A DNA stretch of 51,992 nucleotides from Sulfuricurvum sp. (lineage in GTDB: Bacteria; Campylobacterota; Campylobacteria; Campylobacterales; Sulfurimonadaceae). The translations under genes and the position numbers were made by a program. The stretch's first letter is position 1, and every line of letters begins with the position of its first letter. Shown piece by piece: positions 23,152 through 32,424 of the stretch. The DNA lies in the NCBI GenBank assembly GCA_030696775.1, contig JAUYRN010000023.1:1-51992 (forward strand), read 5' to 3'. Below the pieces are notes generated by a model. It worked only from the letters and a program-made list of their open reading frames with translations, did not search any database and was not told where the DNA came from.

Positions 23152-24293
23152 GCTCACTGGAGTTAAAAGATTTATATGACGGATTCAGAGATCCTGAGGT
23201 GATTAAGGGGTTTCAAAAACGTATAGCGCAGGAAGCCCTAAAACTGCCTCGTACCGTCAATATCATGGAAGTGTGCGGAGGGCATACCCATACGATCATG
23301 AAATACGGTCTTAGCCAATTGCTTCCTAAAAATATTAATTTTATTCATGGCCCCGGCTGTCCTGTTTGCATCATGCCTAAAGAACGCATTGATCATGCGT
23401 ATGTTTTGGCACAGCAAAGCGATGTTATTTTGCTTACACTGGGTGATATGATTAAAGTACCTGGAAGTCATGGCTCACTTCAAGACGCACGGGCTAAGGG
23501 GGCGGATGTACGCTATGTTTATTCTCCGATGGACGCGCTTAAAGTTGCCGAAGAAAATCCCGATAAAAAGATTATTTTCTTTGCAATCGGATTTGAGACG
23601 ACCACTCCGATGACGGCCGCGTTGCTCGATGTCGTCATTAAACGAGGGATTAAGAATATCTTTTTTCATATCAATCATGTCACGGTACCCGAAGTGATGA
23701 CAGAGCTCATAGATAGCCGAGATGAACACGTCAACAGTTATGACCACCGTATCGATGCGTTTATCGGACCTTCTCATGTCAGTGTTATCAGCGGATCGAA
23801 AATCTATGAAAAGTTTCCTAAAGAGTATCATATACCTGTCGTCGTAGCGGGATTTGAACCCGTCGATGTGATGGAAGCGATTTACATGATGATCAAACAG
23901 TTTAACGAGGGACGAAGCGATTTGGAAATCCAGTACAAACGACTCGTCACCCCTGAGGGAAATCTAAAAGCACAAGGGCTTATTGAACACTATTTCGAGA
24001 AAGTGGATTTGTTTAAATGGAGAGGGATGGGAAATGTTCCCAACAGCGGGTTGAAACTTCGGGATGAATTTGCACCGTATGATGCGGAGGTATTGTTCAA
24101 AGATATTCTCCCATACGAAGAGATCGACGATCATAAACTCTGTATCTGCGGTGATATCTTACGCGGATTTGCCAAACCTCAGGAATGCAGTGTATTTGGA
24201 ACAGCATGTAAGCCTAGTTCTCCATTGGGAAGCTGTATGGTCAGCAGTGAAGGGGCGTGTGCCGCCTACTATAAATATGGGAATTTACTATGA
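23148..24293 (+). CDS. hypD: Hydrogenase iron-cofactor assembly protein HypD
   Basis: The product has 381 residues from the ATG at 23148, which overlaps the hypC stop by 4 nt. A TTG 21 nt upstream is in frame but less likely. HypD holds a [4Fe-4S] cluster and a thiol-redox site for cyanide transfer to iron. Visible motifs are EVCGGHTHTIMKYGL, HGPGCPVCIMPKERID, FAIGFETTTPMTAALL and, at the C-terminus, cysteines in CICGDILRG, PQECSVFGTACKP and GSCMVSSEGAC. It overlaps hypE by 4 nt. Confidence 0.97.
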   Translation: MSSLELKDLYDGFRDPEVIKGFQKRIAQEALKLPRTVNIMEVCGGHTHTIMKYGLSQLLPKNINFIHGPGCPVCIMPKERIDHAYVLAQQSDVILLTLGDMIKVPGSHGSLQDARAKGADVRYVYSPMDALKVAEENPDKKIIFFAIGFETTTPMTAALLDVVIKRGIKNIFFHINHVTVPEVMTELIDSRDEHVNSYDHRIDAFIGPSHVSVISGSKIYEKFPKEYHIPVVVAGFEPVDVMEAIYMMIKQFNEGRSDLEIQYKRLVTPEGNLKAQGLIEHYFEKVDLFKWRGMGNVPNSGLKLRDEFAPYDAEVLFKDILPYEEIDDHKLCICGDILRGFAKPQECSVFGTACKPSSPLGSCMVSSEGACAAYYKYGNLL

Positions 24294-25288
24294 CAAAAAA
24301 TATTGTACTGGCGCAAGGCAACGGCGGAGAAGAAAATGCCGAACTCATCTCGAAAATATTTTACAAACATTTCAAAAATGAGATTTTAGAAAAAAGCGAA
24401 GATGCGGCGATCATCGACGGGGGAAGATTAGCCTTTACTACGGACAGTTTTACGGTCAGCCCCATCTTTTTTGACGGTGGCGATATCGGAAAACTCAGTA
24501 TCTGCGGAACGTGCAACGATTTGGCGATGATGGGGGCGAAACCTACATATATGACGTGTGCCGTGATCGTTGAAGAGGGATTTCCGGTTGCTGATTTGGA
24601 AAAAATTGTTCGGTCGATGAAAAAAGAGCTCGATATCAATGGAGCTATGATCGTGTGCGGAGATACGAAAGTCGTCCCTCGCGGGGCTGTTGATAAAATC
24701 TTTATCAATACAACAGGAGTTGGCGTCGTTCAGAAAAGCGGGATTTCGTCAAACAATGTCAGTACTTCGGATAGTATTATTATTTCCAATCAAATAGGCA
24801 AGCACGGTGCAACTATTTTTGCCAATCGTGAGGGAATGGAGTTTAGCTCTGCCTTGCAAAGCGATTGTACTTCGCTGTGGCCGTTGGTCGAAAAACTTCT
24901 CGCTGAGGGTATTGCTATTACCGCAATGCGCGATGCAACGCGTGGAGGTGTCGCAGCAGTGCTCAACGAGTGGGCAAAACAATCAAAAGTGTGTATCGAA
25001 GTAAGCGAAGAAACGCTTCCCGTGAGCGATGAGGTAAGAGGAATCTGTGAAATACTAGGATTTGAAGCGTACAATCTTGCCAATGAGGGGACATTTGTCC
25101 TTGCAGTAAAAAGTGAAGATGCTCAAAAAGCAGTAGAGATTTTGCAAGGTTTTGAAGAAGCACATCATGCGGCGATTATCGCTGAAGTAACGCATCAGTA
25201 TGACGGAAGAGTCGTATTATTAAGTGCATGGGGATCGAAACGGTTTATGGATTTACCGACGGGTGAGTTATTGCCTCGGATATGTTAA
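24290..25288 (+). CDS. hypE: Carbamoyl dehydratase HypE
   Basis: This 332-residue PurM-like ATPase dehydrates the carbamoyl group received from HypF on its C-terminal cysteine to a thiocyanate, which is passed to HypCD. The chain ends in the diagnostic PRIC with Cys332 last. ATP-binding motifs include AIIDGGRLAFTTDSF, GDIGKLSICGTCNDLAM, DATRGGVAAVLNEW and ANEGTFVLAV. The start overlaps hypD by 4 nt and the end overlaps hypX by 7 nt. Confidence 0.97.
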   Translation: MTKNIVLAQGNGGEENAELISKIFYKHFKNEILEKSEDAAIIDGGRLAFTTDSFTVSPIFFDGGDIGKLSICGTCNDLAMMGAKPTYMTCAVIVEEGFPVADLEKIVRSMKKELDINGAMIVCGDTKVVPRGAVDKIFINTTGVGVVQKSGISSNNVSTSDSIIISNQIGKHGATIFANREGMEFSSALQSDCTSLWPLVEKLLAEGIAITAMRDATRGGVAAVLNEWAKQSKVCIEVSEETLPVSDEVRGICEILGFEAYNLANEGTFVLAVKSEDAQKAVEILQGFEEAHHAAIIAEVTHQYDGRVVLLSAWGSKRFMDLPTGELLPRIC

Positions 25289-27063
25289 AAGAGCGAAAAA
25301 AGATGCGTATTTTACTGGTGATAAGTGCTTTTAATTCACTTTCCCAGCGTATTTTTTGTGACCTTCGAGATCGGGGTGAAACGGTAGGTGTCACGTTTGA
25401 CATTAATGACGCTCAGCTCATCGAAGAAGTGACTGCCTTTAAACCGGATTTTATCCTATCGCCGTTTTTAAAAAAGCGTATTCCACAAAGCATCTGGAGT
25501 GCTATACCAACCTTTATCGTCCATCCCGGAATCGCTGGAGATCGTGGAGCGCATGCACTCGACTGGGCGATTATGAACGAAGAAAAAAGTTGGGGTGTGA
25601 CGATATTGCGGGCTAATGGCGAATACGATGCAGGGGATATTTATGCCCACGGTACGTTTACGATGCCAAAAGCCACTAAAGCCTCTGCGTATCGTAACGC
25701 GGTGAGTACTCTGGCATCAAAACTGGTGGAAGAATTGTTTGAGTCACTTAACGACTCCACATTTATCCCTATGTCACAGCAAGAACACAGCCTGCACGGT
25801 TCACCACATTTGGTGATGACCCAGCTGGATCGCCGTATCGATTGGGAGAATGATACTACCGATGAGATACTCAAAAAAATTCATGCAGGGGACAGTCATC
25901 CAGGGGTTATTGATACCATTTTAGATTTGGAGTGCTTTTTGTATGGAGCACATCAAGAAGCAACATTGCGCGGCGGGATCAAAGAGATTTTGGCAAAGCG
26001 CGAGGGGGCGATTTGTATCGGAACGAGAGACGGAGCACTTTGGATTACCCATCTCAAAGAGCGGAAGAATAACAGTATTAAGCTCCCTGCAACATACGTT
26101 CTCAAAGATCGGCTAAAAGGAGTGCGAGAAGATCGGTTGCCACTCTTCGTCGATCCGACATTGGTGACATTTAAAGAGATCACTTTTTATCAGCGTGATG
26201 AGGTTGGGTACCTCGGATTTGATTTCCATAATGGCGCGATGGGTGCGCATCAGTGTGTTCGACTGAAGTACGCATTTGATCACCTCAAGCAATCGGGTAT
26301 TAAAGTTCTGGTATTGATGGGAGGATCTGATTTTTTTTCCAACGGGATTCATCTCAATATTATGGAAGATTCCAAAAAATCGGATGAGGACGGATGGTCT
26401 AATATCCATTCGATGAATGAAGTCGTCAAATCTATATTGCTGTGTGATGAGGTCTTGACGGTGAGTTCGCTTCACCGCAATGCCGGAGCAGGAGGAATGT
26501 TTTTGGCCCTAGCCTCTGATTATGTAATCGCACGTGATGGAGTGGTACTCAATCCCCATTATCAGACGCTTGGATTACACGGGAGCGAATACTGGACGTA
26601 TAGTTTGCCGCTGCGTGTTGGAGAATCAAAAGCAGAAGAACTGACAAATACTTGTTTGCCCATTAGTGCCAAGGAAGCGGTTAAAATCGGATTAGCAGAT
26701 GCACTTATGTCTGAAGAAGATGAAAAATATTTTGAAGAACTCCATTTTTATTGTCAGGAATTGTATGCCGATGAAGAAAAATATTATGAGTTCTTAGATA
26801 GCAAACGTGACACCATCAGTAATCCCGATTTTTTGAATGAGATTCAACAGTATCGCGAAAAAGAATTAGAACAGATGCATCCAAGTTTTTACGATCCGAA
26901 CAGTGATTTTAACACTCTTCGTAAAGAATTTGTCTATAAACTTTGTCCGATACAGACACCCCGTTATTTAAGAAAAATCTGCCTCAAAGAGGCAAGCTTT
27001 AGTGCCATAGCGGCTAGCGTAGCCGATCGGGGCTTTGCTTTGAATGGCGTTAAAATTGAGTAA
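25282..27063 (+). CDS. hypX: HypX, CO-ligand-forming hydrogenase maturation protein
   Basis: The product has 593 residues in two domains. An N-terminal formyl-tetrahydrofolate transferase-like domain spans about 8-280 (VHPGIAGDRGAHALDWAI; GVTILRANGEYDAGDIYA). A C-terminal crotonase-like domain spans about 300-560 (GFDFHNGAMGAHQC, LMGGSDFFSNGIHLN, RNAGAGGMFLALASDYVIAR, HGSEYWTYSLPLRVG). HypX makes the active-site CO ligand from a formyl group and is known from hydrogenase producers that work with oxygen. An ATG at 25303 is an alternative start. The last 29 residues or so, after TPRYLR, come from repeat R2 copy 2. Confidence 0.88.
   Translation: MLKERKKMRILLVISAFNSLSQRIFCDLRDRGETVGVTFDINDAQLIEEVTAFKPDFILSPFLKKRIPQSIWSAIPTFIVHPGIAGDRGAHALDWAIMNEEKSWGVTILRANGEYDAGDIYAHGTFTMPKATKASAYRNAVSTLASKLVEELFESLNDSTFIPMSQQEHSLHGSPHLVMTQLDRRIDWENDTTDEILKKIHAGDSHPGVIDTILDLECFLYGAHQEATLRGGIKEILAKREGAICIGTRDGALWITHLKERKNNSIKLPATYVLKDRLKGVREDRLPLFVDPTLVTFKEITFYQRDEVGYLGFDFHNGAMGAHQCVRLKYAFDHLKQSGIKVLVLMGGSDFFSNGIHLNIMEDSKKSDEDGWSNIHSMNEVVKSILLCDEVLTVSSLHRNAGAGGMFLALASDYVIARDGVVLNPHYQTLGLHGSEYWTYSLPLRVGESKAEELTNTCLPISAKEAVKIGLADALMSEEDEKYFEELHFYCQELYADEEKYYEFLDSKRDTISNPDFLNEIQQYREKELEQMHPSFYDPNSDFNTLRKEFVYKLCPIQTPRYLRKICLKEASFSAIAASVADRGFALNGVKIE
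26978..27054 (+). repeat. Interspersed repeat R2, copy 2 (inside the hypX 3' end)
   Basis: This roughly 77-nt element matches copy 1 closely over its first 50 nt (TCTGCCTC-AAA-GAGGCAAGC, then TTTAGTGCCATAGCGGC) and ends TGGCGTTAAA. It lies within the reading frame of hypX, whose stop comes 7 nt after the element ends. Confidence 0.8.
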
Positions 27064-27074
27064 AAGGAGATTTT

Positions 27075-27416
27075 GTGCATGAATATTCGATAGTACAGGC
27101 TTTGTTGACACAATGTGAAGATATAGCACGTGAAAATGAAGCCCAATCGGTTAAAAAAATTATCGTTAAAATCGGTAAGATGAGCGGAGTTGAACCCCAT
27201 CTGCTGGAAATGGCATTTAATACATTTAAAGAGAAAACGGTGTGTGACGGAGCAGATTTTGTGTTGAACGTACAGCCTCTGGTGATCGAATGCAAAGAGT
27301 GCGGAGTACAGACAACACTGGATGAGATTTTTTACAAATGTCCAGCTTGCGAAAGTCTGGATGTCCAAGTGATCGACGGTGAAGATATGTATTTAATGAC
27401 CTTGGAAATGGAGTAG
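27075..27416 (+). CDS. hypA: Hydrogenase nickel chaperone HypA
   Basis: This 113-residue partner of HypB in nickel insertion starts at a GTG at 27075. That start is decided by the mature sequence MHEYSIVQALL: His2 and Glu3 are the conserved nickel ligands, so a later start would destroy the site. A zinc site is formed by CKEC at about 75-78 and CPAC at about 94-97. A strong AAAGGAGA ribosome-binding site follows repeat R2 and the hypX stop. The next gene begins 3 nt downstream. Confidence 0.96.
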   Translation: MHEYSIVQALLTQCEDIARENEAQSVKKIIVKIGKMSGVEPHLLEMAFNTFKEKTVCDGADFVLNVQPLVIECKECGVQTTLDEIFYKCPACESLDVQVIDGEDMYLMTLEME

Positions 27417-27419
27417 AAC

Positions 27420-28169
27420 ATGCAAGAATATTGGGAATTGTATATGAAGACAATCGATGGCAACATCGCGTCGGTTTTAGTGAATGCAGGTGTTTCGGTA
27501 GAGTTGCCAAGTGACGATAAGTATTTTATGGGATTTATCAAGGTTAAAATGAATTCACCGAGCGATAAAGGACTTATTGCAGAAGATGAAGAAGCACAAT
27601 TGAGTTTTATCGAAGATAAAATCGAGATGGAATCACTGCGATATCGTATCGGAACTTATGTCGGGAAAATCGTTTCCAACGGTGAAATGACCTTTATATA
27701 TTACCTTAAGCATGATTTTGAATGGCCGGATATGGTTCAAGCCGCAATGAAAGAGTTTACAACGTACAGCTATGAATACGGTTCTAAAATGGACAGTGAA
27801 TGGGAAATATACCATAAGCTTCTTTTTCCGACTCCCATCGAGTGGCAAATTATTCAAAACCATAAAGTCTGTGATAATCTAAAAGTCCAAGGGGACTCAC
27901 TTCACCTCCCGCGTGCCATCGAGCATAAAGCCTATTTTGAAACCTTGGAGCAACGAGACTCTTTTGCAGAACGAATTGAATCCGAATCCTTTAAAGTAAA
28001 AGAGTTTATAGAAGCAAATGAAAATATTCCGATGATGGGCGTAAGTTTTTACCGTCAGGATAAACCGTTTTACTACGATATTGATGCATTAACCTTGCAT
28101 CTTATTGAACTTTCTCATCAATGCGGCGGTCAATATGACGGTTGGGAAACCAGTGTCGTAAAGATTTAG
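27420..28169 (+). CDS. DUF695/RraB-like two-domain protein
   Basis: The product is 249 residues with no signal peptide. The N-terminal half resembles DUF695 (EYWELYMKTIDGNIASVLVN; later EWPDMVQAAM, MDSEWEIYHKLLFP). The C-terminal third resembles the RNase E inhibitor RraB fold (DIDALTLHLIELSHQ, then CGGQYDGWETSV). It follows hypA by 3 nt and ends the operon, yet no link to hydrogenase assembly is known to me. It could affect stability of the operon's mRNA or simply be a passenger. Confidence 0.65.
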   Translation: MQEYWELYMKTIDGNIASVLVNAGVSVELPSDDKYFMGFIKVKMNSPSDKGLIAEDEEAQLSFIEDKIEMESLRYRIGTYVGKIVSNGEMTFIYYLKHDFEWPDMVQAAMKEFTTYSYEYGSKMDSEWEIYHKLLFPTPIEWQIIQNHKVCDNLKVQGDSLHLPRAIEHKAYFETLEQRDSFAERIESESFKVKEFIEANENIPMMGVSFYRQDKPFYYDIDALTLHLIELSHQCGGQYDGWETSVVKI

Positions 28170-28237
28170 TAGAAAAAAATGAAAATCTATTCACTTTTAA
28201 GAAAGTTTAATGTAATCACGGCGATAATAGCTATATA

Positions 28238-28251
28238 AACGTCTAAACGTT
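28238..28251. promoter_or_regulatory. Inverted repeat upstream of sqr
   Basis: AACGT-CTAA-ACGTT lies 20 nt before the SQR start codon and just ahead of the AGGAG ribosome-binding site. It could be a regulator site or a weak RNA hairpin. No second copy was noticed upstream of the other SQR-like genes. Confidence 0.3.
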
Positions 28252-28271
28252 AAGCTAGCAAGGAGTTGATT

Positions 28272-29702
28272 ATGGATCATCAAGATTTAATGAAAAAGTT
28301 ACGAGCACACGAAGGTCTGTCACGACGTGACGCCCTAAAAATGATGGCACTTTCTCCCGTTGCTGCATCGGTATTGGCAGGAGCGGCTGCTCCAACGACA
28401 TTATCGGCTTCTTCGTCGAATGCTGTGGGTAAAATCGTCATTGTCGGAGGGGGTGCAGGTGCATTGATGGTTCTTTCACGTCTTCGCAGAGCATTTGCTA
28501 AACCGGATATTACGATTATTGCGCCAAATGAAAAACACGTGTATCAACCGGGACAGATTTTCGTCGCTGCGGGTGAATATGCTCCTGAAGATATTATTTT
28601 TGATAACAAAGGCTACATCGGTGATGATGTAACATGGATAAAAGACGAAGCTGCAACGTTTGACCCTGATAACAACAAGCTTACAACCAAAGGTGGCAAA
28701 ATCGTTGACTACGATTATCTCATTGTTGCCACGGGCGTACAATACCATTATGAGCAAATTGCAGGCTTGACCGCTGATATGATCGGTAAAAACGGTATTT
28801 CCAGCGTCTATCTCAGTGATTTGGCAGCTGGAACAGCAGAGGGTGGAACGATTACGCATGAATGGTTTAAAGAACTTCATGAAGCAGCAAAAACTTCCAA
28901 ACCGCGTGTTATTTGTACTCAGCCGTCAACCCCGCTCAAATGTGGCGGAGCTCCTCAAAAAATTCTTTATCTTAGTGATGATTTCCTCAAACGTGATAAA
29001 TTAACGGCTGACTTTACGTTTGCAACTGCCGGGGATAAACTCTTTGGTCTACCAGAGATTGATGCGGCACTTCATAAAGTTCAAGAGGGCTACGGCAATA
29101 TTACCAATAGATTCGGGCATGAACTCATTGCCATTGATGCCGAGAAAAAACTTGCAACGTTCCATCACACCTATGAAGTAAAAGGCGAGTTCGACAAAGA
29201 ACTCAAAGAATACGACATGATTGAAAAAGAAGAAGATATCACGATGGAATACGATTTCATCCATATTACGCCACCAATGGCTGCCGTGGATGCAGTAGCT
29301 AATTCAATGCTCGGATGGCAAAAAGGATCGGCAAAAGGATGGCTCGAAGTCGATCGTGAAACACTCCAGCACCGCCGTTATAAAAACGTCTTTGGAATCG
29401 GCGACGTATGCGGTATTCCTATCGGTAAAACAGGCGGAAGTGCACGCCATCAAGGACCTATTGTTGTGGGAAATCTAATCTCGGTCATGGAGAAAAAAGA
29501 ACCAACATTGAAATTCGACGGCTACACCGTTTGTCCACTCAAAACGTCGTATGGTGAGATCATTATGGCAGAATTCAACTATGACGGTTTGGCTCCTTCG
29601 TTCCCTCTTGATCCGGCACAGCCACGATGGGTATGGTGGGCGTTTGATCTCTACATGCTTCAACCGATGTATCGTTATTTGATGCTGAACGGTTTGATGT
29701 AA
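28272..29702 (+). CDS. sqr: Sulfide:quinone oxidoreductase with a twin-arginine leader
   Basis: The product is about 476 residues from the ATG at 28272, which has an AGGAG site 6 nt upstream; a TTG at 28266 is rejected. The N-terminus carries LSRRDALKMMALSPVAASVL, a Tat-type leader, so the folded flavoprotein would act on the periplasmic side. The FAD-binding motif is KIVIVGGGAGALMVL. Candidate redox cysteines are in STPLKCGGAPQKI and GIGDVCGIPIGKTGG, wording typical of SQR. A C-terminal amphipathic region (YMLQPMYRYLMLNGLM) fits membrane attachment. It oxidises sulfide and reduces quinone. The type (II-like) is my estimate. Confidence 0.85.
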   Translation: MDHQDLMKKLRAHEGLSRRDALKMMALSPVAASVLAGAAAPTTLSASSSNAVGKIVIVGGGAGALMVLSRLRRAFAKPDITIIAPNEKHVYQPGQIFVAAGEYAPEDIIFDNKGYIGDDVTWIKDEAATFDPDNNKLTTKGGKIVDYDYLIVATGVQYHYEQIAGLTADMIGKNGISSVYLSDLAAGTAEGGTITHEWFKELHEAAKTSKPRVICTQPSTPLKCGGAPQKILYLSDDFLKRDKLTADFTFATAGDKLFGLPEIDAALHKVQEGYGNITNRFGHELIAIDAEKKLATFHHTYEVKGEFDKELKEYDMIEKEEDITMEYDFIHITPPMAAVDAVANSMLGWQKGSAKGWLEVDRETLQHRRYKNVFGIGDVCGIPIGKTGGSARHQGPIVVGNLISVMEKKEPTLKFDGYTVCPLKTSYGEIIMAEFNYDGLAPSFPLDPAQPRWVWWAFDLYMLQPMYRYLMLNGLM

Positions 29703-29766
29703 CAAATTTTAGGCAGTCAATTTCATCCTCTTTGCGTTATGATTTCAAAAAGCTAAAAGAGAAGTG

Positions 29767-32367
29767 ATGAAACTGCCTGAACCTATTTATTTTAACGACT
29801 ACAAACCCAGCGATTACACGATTACATCGTGCCTCCTAGAATTTATTATTGACAACGGATCTACGCGTGTTGATAATGTTATGGAAATCAAACGTCAAAA
29901 TCCTGATGCCAAAGAGCTGCGTCTGGATGGAGAGATGATGGACATTGAGCTTTTATGGGTCAATGATGAACTCTTTAGCGAAGAGATGTACGTCAAAGAA
30001 GAAAATTTCATACTCCTCCCTCTCGATGCCAATGAAGCACGAATCCGTGTCATTACCCGCCTTTATCCTGATGACAACACCGCATTAGAAGGATTGTATC
30101 GTTCAGGCGGTATTTGGTGCACTCAAAACGAGCCTGAAGGGTTCCGCCGTATCACCTACTTCATCGACCGACCTGATGTAATGACCCGCTTTACCACCAA
30201 AATCATCGCCAATCAAGCCGTATGTCCGATATTACTGGGAAATGGAAACCTCGTAGGCACGGCAACGCTGGAAAATGGAAAACATCTTGCCATTTGGGAA
30301 GATCCTATCCCTAAACCCTCGTACCTTTTTGCTCTTGTTGCGGGTGATTTAGGGAGCATTCACGATACGTTTATCACAATGAGCGGTAAAAAAGTCGATT
30401 TGGCGATCTATTGTGACCGAGGAAATGAAGATAAATGCCACCATGCGATGCGAAGTTTGAAAAAAGCGATGACATGGGATGAAGAGACATACGGACGGGA
30501 GTATGATTTAAGCGTCTATAACATTGTTGCCGTAGACAGTTTTAACATGGGGGCAATGGAGAACAAGGGGCTAAATATCTTTAACTCCCACTATGTTTTA
30601 GCCGATGAGAACACTGCAACCGACGGGGATTTTATGGGAATTGAGAGTGTCATCGCTCATGAGTATTTTCACAACTGGACGGGAAACCGTATCACGTGCC
30701 GAAACTGGTTTGAGCTGACGCTTAAAGAAGGTCTGACGGTCTTTAGAGACCAATGTTTCAGCGCCGATATGAACTCGCAGCTCATCGGGCGTATCGATGA
30801 TGTTCAATCGCTTCGTGATCGTCAGTTTGTCGAAGATGCGGGTCCCACTGCCCATCCGATCAAGCCCGATCACTTTATCGAGATCAACAACTTTTATACG
30901 GCAACCATTTATGAAAAAGGTGCCGAAGTGATTCGGATGCTGTATACGCTGTTGGGCAGTGAGAAATTTCGCCTGGCAATGGACAGCTATTTTGAGCGTT
31001 TTGATGGTCAAGCGGTGGGAACAGAGGACTTTTTATGGGCGATGCAAACACAAAGCCCTTTTGATTTAACGCAGTTTAAACGATGGTATTCACAAGAGCG
31101 TACTCCAACTCTCAAAATTTCGAGCAGTTATGATGCGATAGCCCAAACTATGACACTGAACATCACGCAAATCATTTCCAAAGACACCCAAGGGCGTGAA
31201 CAACTGCCGTATGCGTTTCCTTTGGCTCTTGGCTTGTTAGACAGTACAGGTGGGGATATACTGCTCAAAAGTAGCAATGCTGTGATGATTCATGAAGGGA
31301 TTGTTTGGATTGACCAAGCAAATACCAGCATTATTTTTGATGAGGTCCGTGAAGCTCCAAAACTCTCTATCAATCGTCATTTTACTACTCCGGTTAAAAT
31401 AGAGTGTGAAGAATTGGATTACCCCTTTTTGATGGCGATGGACAGAGATGGATTTAATCGCTATGAAGCGTCTCAGGTTTTTGGGATGGAGACCATCGAA
31501 AAAATGATGAAGGGCGAAGCTATCGATCCTCAATTTATAAAAGCTTACGGAGTGATCTTGTCTGATGCGTCGTTGGAATCAATGTTTAAAGCACAACTCC
31601 TAGGATTACCCAGTATCAGTACGATGCTGCAGCGTCAAGAGATTTTGGATGTGGATGCGATTCATACGGCGCTTGAAACACTTAAAAAACATTTGGCATC
31701 GCACTACAAAGAGAAACTTGTCCCTCTGATGGAAACACTGTATGAACCGTTTAACGGTGAGATAGACGCACAAAGCATGGCATCACGCGCACTTAAAAAT
31801 CGTTATTTGGGACTTCTCATGAGTCTTGAAGACGAATCTATTTCAAAAATGTGCGCAACGCATTACAAAGAATCGGTCAATATGACGAGCCGTTTAGCTG
31901 CACTGGATTTACTCGAAAATTATGCTCCGCACTTAGCAACTGAGGCGTTAAGTGATTTTTATCACAAACATTCTAATGAAACATTGATCATGAACAAATA
32001 CTTTGCCCTTCTTTCGTCTTCACGACGAGAGGGGACACTGGAGCGTGTTATTGCCTTACAAAACGATACTGCCTACGATATGAAAGTCCCAAATTTAGTA
32101 CGTTCACTCCTCGGAAGCTTTTCGCGAAATGCCGTTGCGTTTCATCATGTTTCAGGAAATGGATATCTCTTTCTTGCGGATAAAGTCATTGAAATAGATG
32201 CCTTCAATCCTCAAATCGCTTCGGGACTTGCAGGGGCGTTTAAAAGTTACGGGAAACTTTCCCCTTTGCAAAAAGCAAAAATGGGGATTGAACTGGAGCG
32301 GATTAAAAATCATCCGAATATTTCCAATAACGTATTTGAAATTGTAAATAAAATTATAAGTATTTAA
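29767..32367 (+). CDS. pepN: Aminopeptidase N
   Basis: This M1-family zinc aminopeptidase has 866 residues from the ATG at 29767; a GTG one codon upstream is also in frame. The substrate-binding motif is GAMENKGLNIF, the zinc site HEYFHNWTGNR (HExxH), with the third ligand Glu in LKEGLTVFRDQ. The catalytic domain is followed by a beta sandwich and a helical C-terminal domain, the usual proteobacterial PepN size. It acts in the cytoplasm on peptide N-termini. It stands between sulfide-oxidation genes with no evident functional link. Confidence 0.95.
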   Translation: MKLPEPIYFNDYKPSDYTITSCLLEFIIDNGSTRVDNVMEIKRQNPDAKELRLDGEMMDIELLWVNDELFSEEMYVKEENFILLPLDANEARIRVITRLYPDDNTALEGLYRSGGIWCTQNEPEGFRRITYFIDRPDVMTRFTTKIIANQAVCPILLGNGNLVGTATLENGKHLAIWEDPIPKPSYLFALVAGDLGSIHDTFITMSGKKVDLAIYCDRGNEDKCHHAMRSLKKAMTWDEETYGREYDLSVYNIVAVDSFNMGAMENKGLNIFNSHYVLADENTATDGDFMGIESVIAHEYFHNWTGNRITCRNWFELTLKEGLTVFRDQCFSADMNSQLIGRIDDVQSLRDRQFVEDAGPTAHPIKPDHFIEINNFYTATIYEKGAEVIRMLYTLLGSEKFRLAMDSYFERFDGQAVGTEDFLWAMQTQSPFDLTQFKRWYSQERTPTLKISSSYDAIAQTMTLNITQIISKDTQGREQLPYAFPLALGLLDSTGGDILLKSSNAVMIHEGIVWIDQANTSIIFDEVREAPKLSINRHFTTPVKIECEELDYPFLMAMDRDGFNRYEASQVFGMETIEKMMKGEAIDPQFIKAYGVILSDASLESMFKAQLLGLPSISTMLQRQEILDVDAIHTALETLKKHLASHYKEKLVPLMETLYEPFNGEIDAQSMASRALKNRYLGLLMSLEDESISKMCATHYKESVNMTSRLAALDLLENYAPHLATEALSDFYHKHSNETLIMNKYFALLSSSRREGTLERVIALQNDTAYDMKVPNLVRSLLGSFSRNAVAFHHVSGNGYLFLADKVIEIDAFNPQIASGLAGAFKSYGKLSPLQKAKMGIELERIKNHPNISNNVFEIVNKIISI

Positions 32368-32390
32368 AGGTAATTTGACGAATAATCTAG

Positions 32391-32396
32391 TATAAT
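32391..32396 (+). promoter_or_regulatory. Probable -10 box for the pentaheme cytochrome gene
   Basis: TATAAT lies 28 nt upstream of the ATG at 32425, followed by an AAGGAT ribosome-binding site. TTGACG at 32375-32380 is only 10 nt away, too close for a standard -35 box. Confidence 0.5.
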
Positions 32397-32424
32397 CATA
32401 TCAATTTTTACGTCAAGGATTTTT

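Noticed and set aside
25087-25100. GGGGACATTTGTCC inside hypE resembles the palindromic centre of repeat R1.
   Set aside because: It encodes the conserved HypE motif NEGTFVLAV, and the match does not extend to the rest of R1, so it is best explained as chance in coding sequence.
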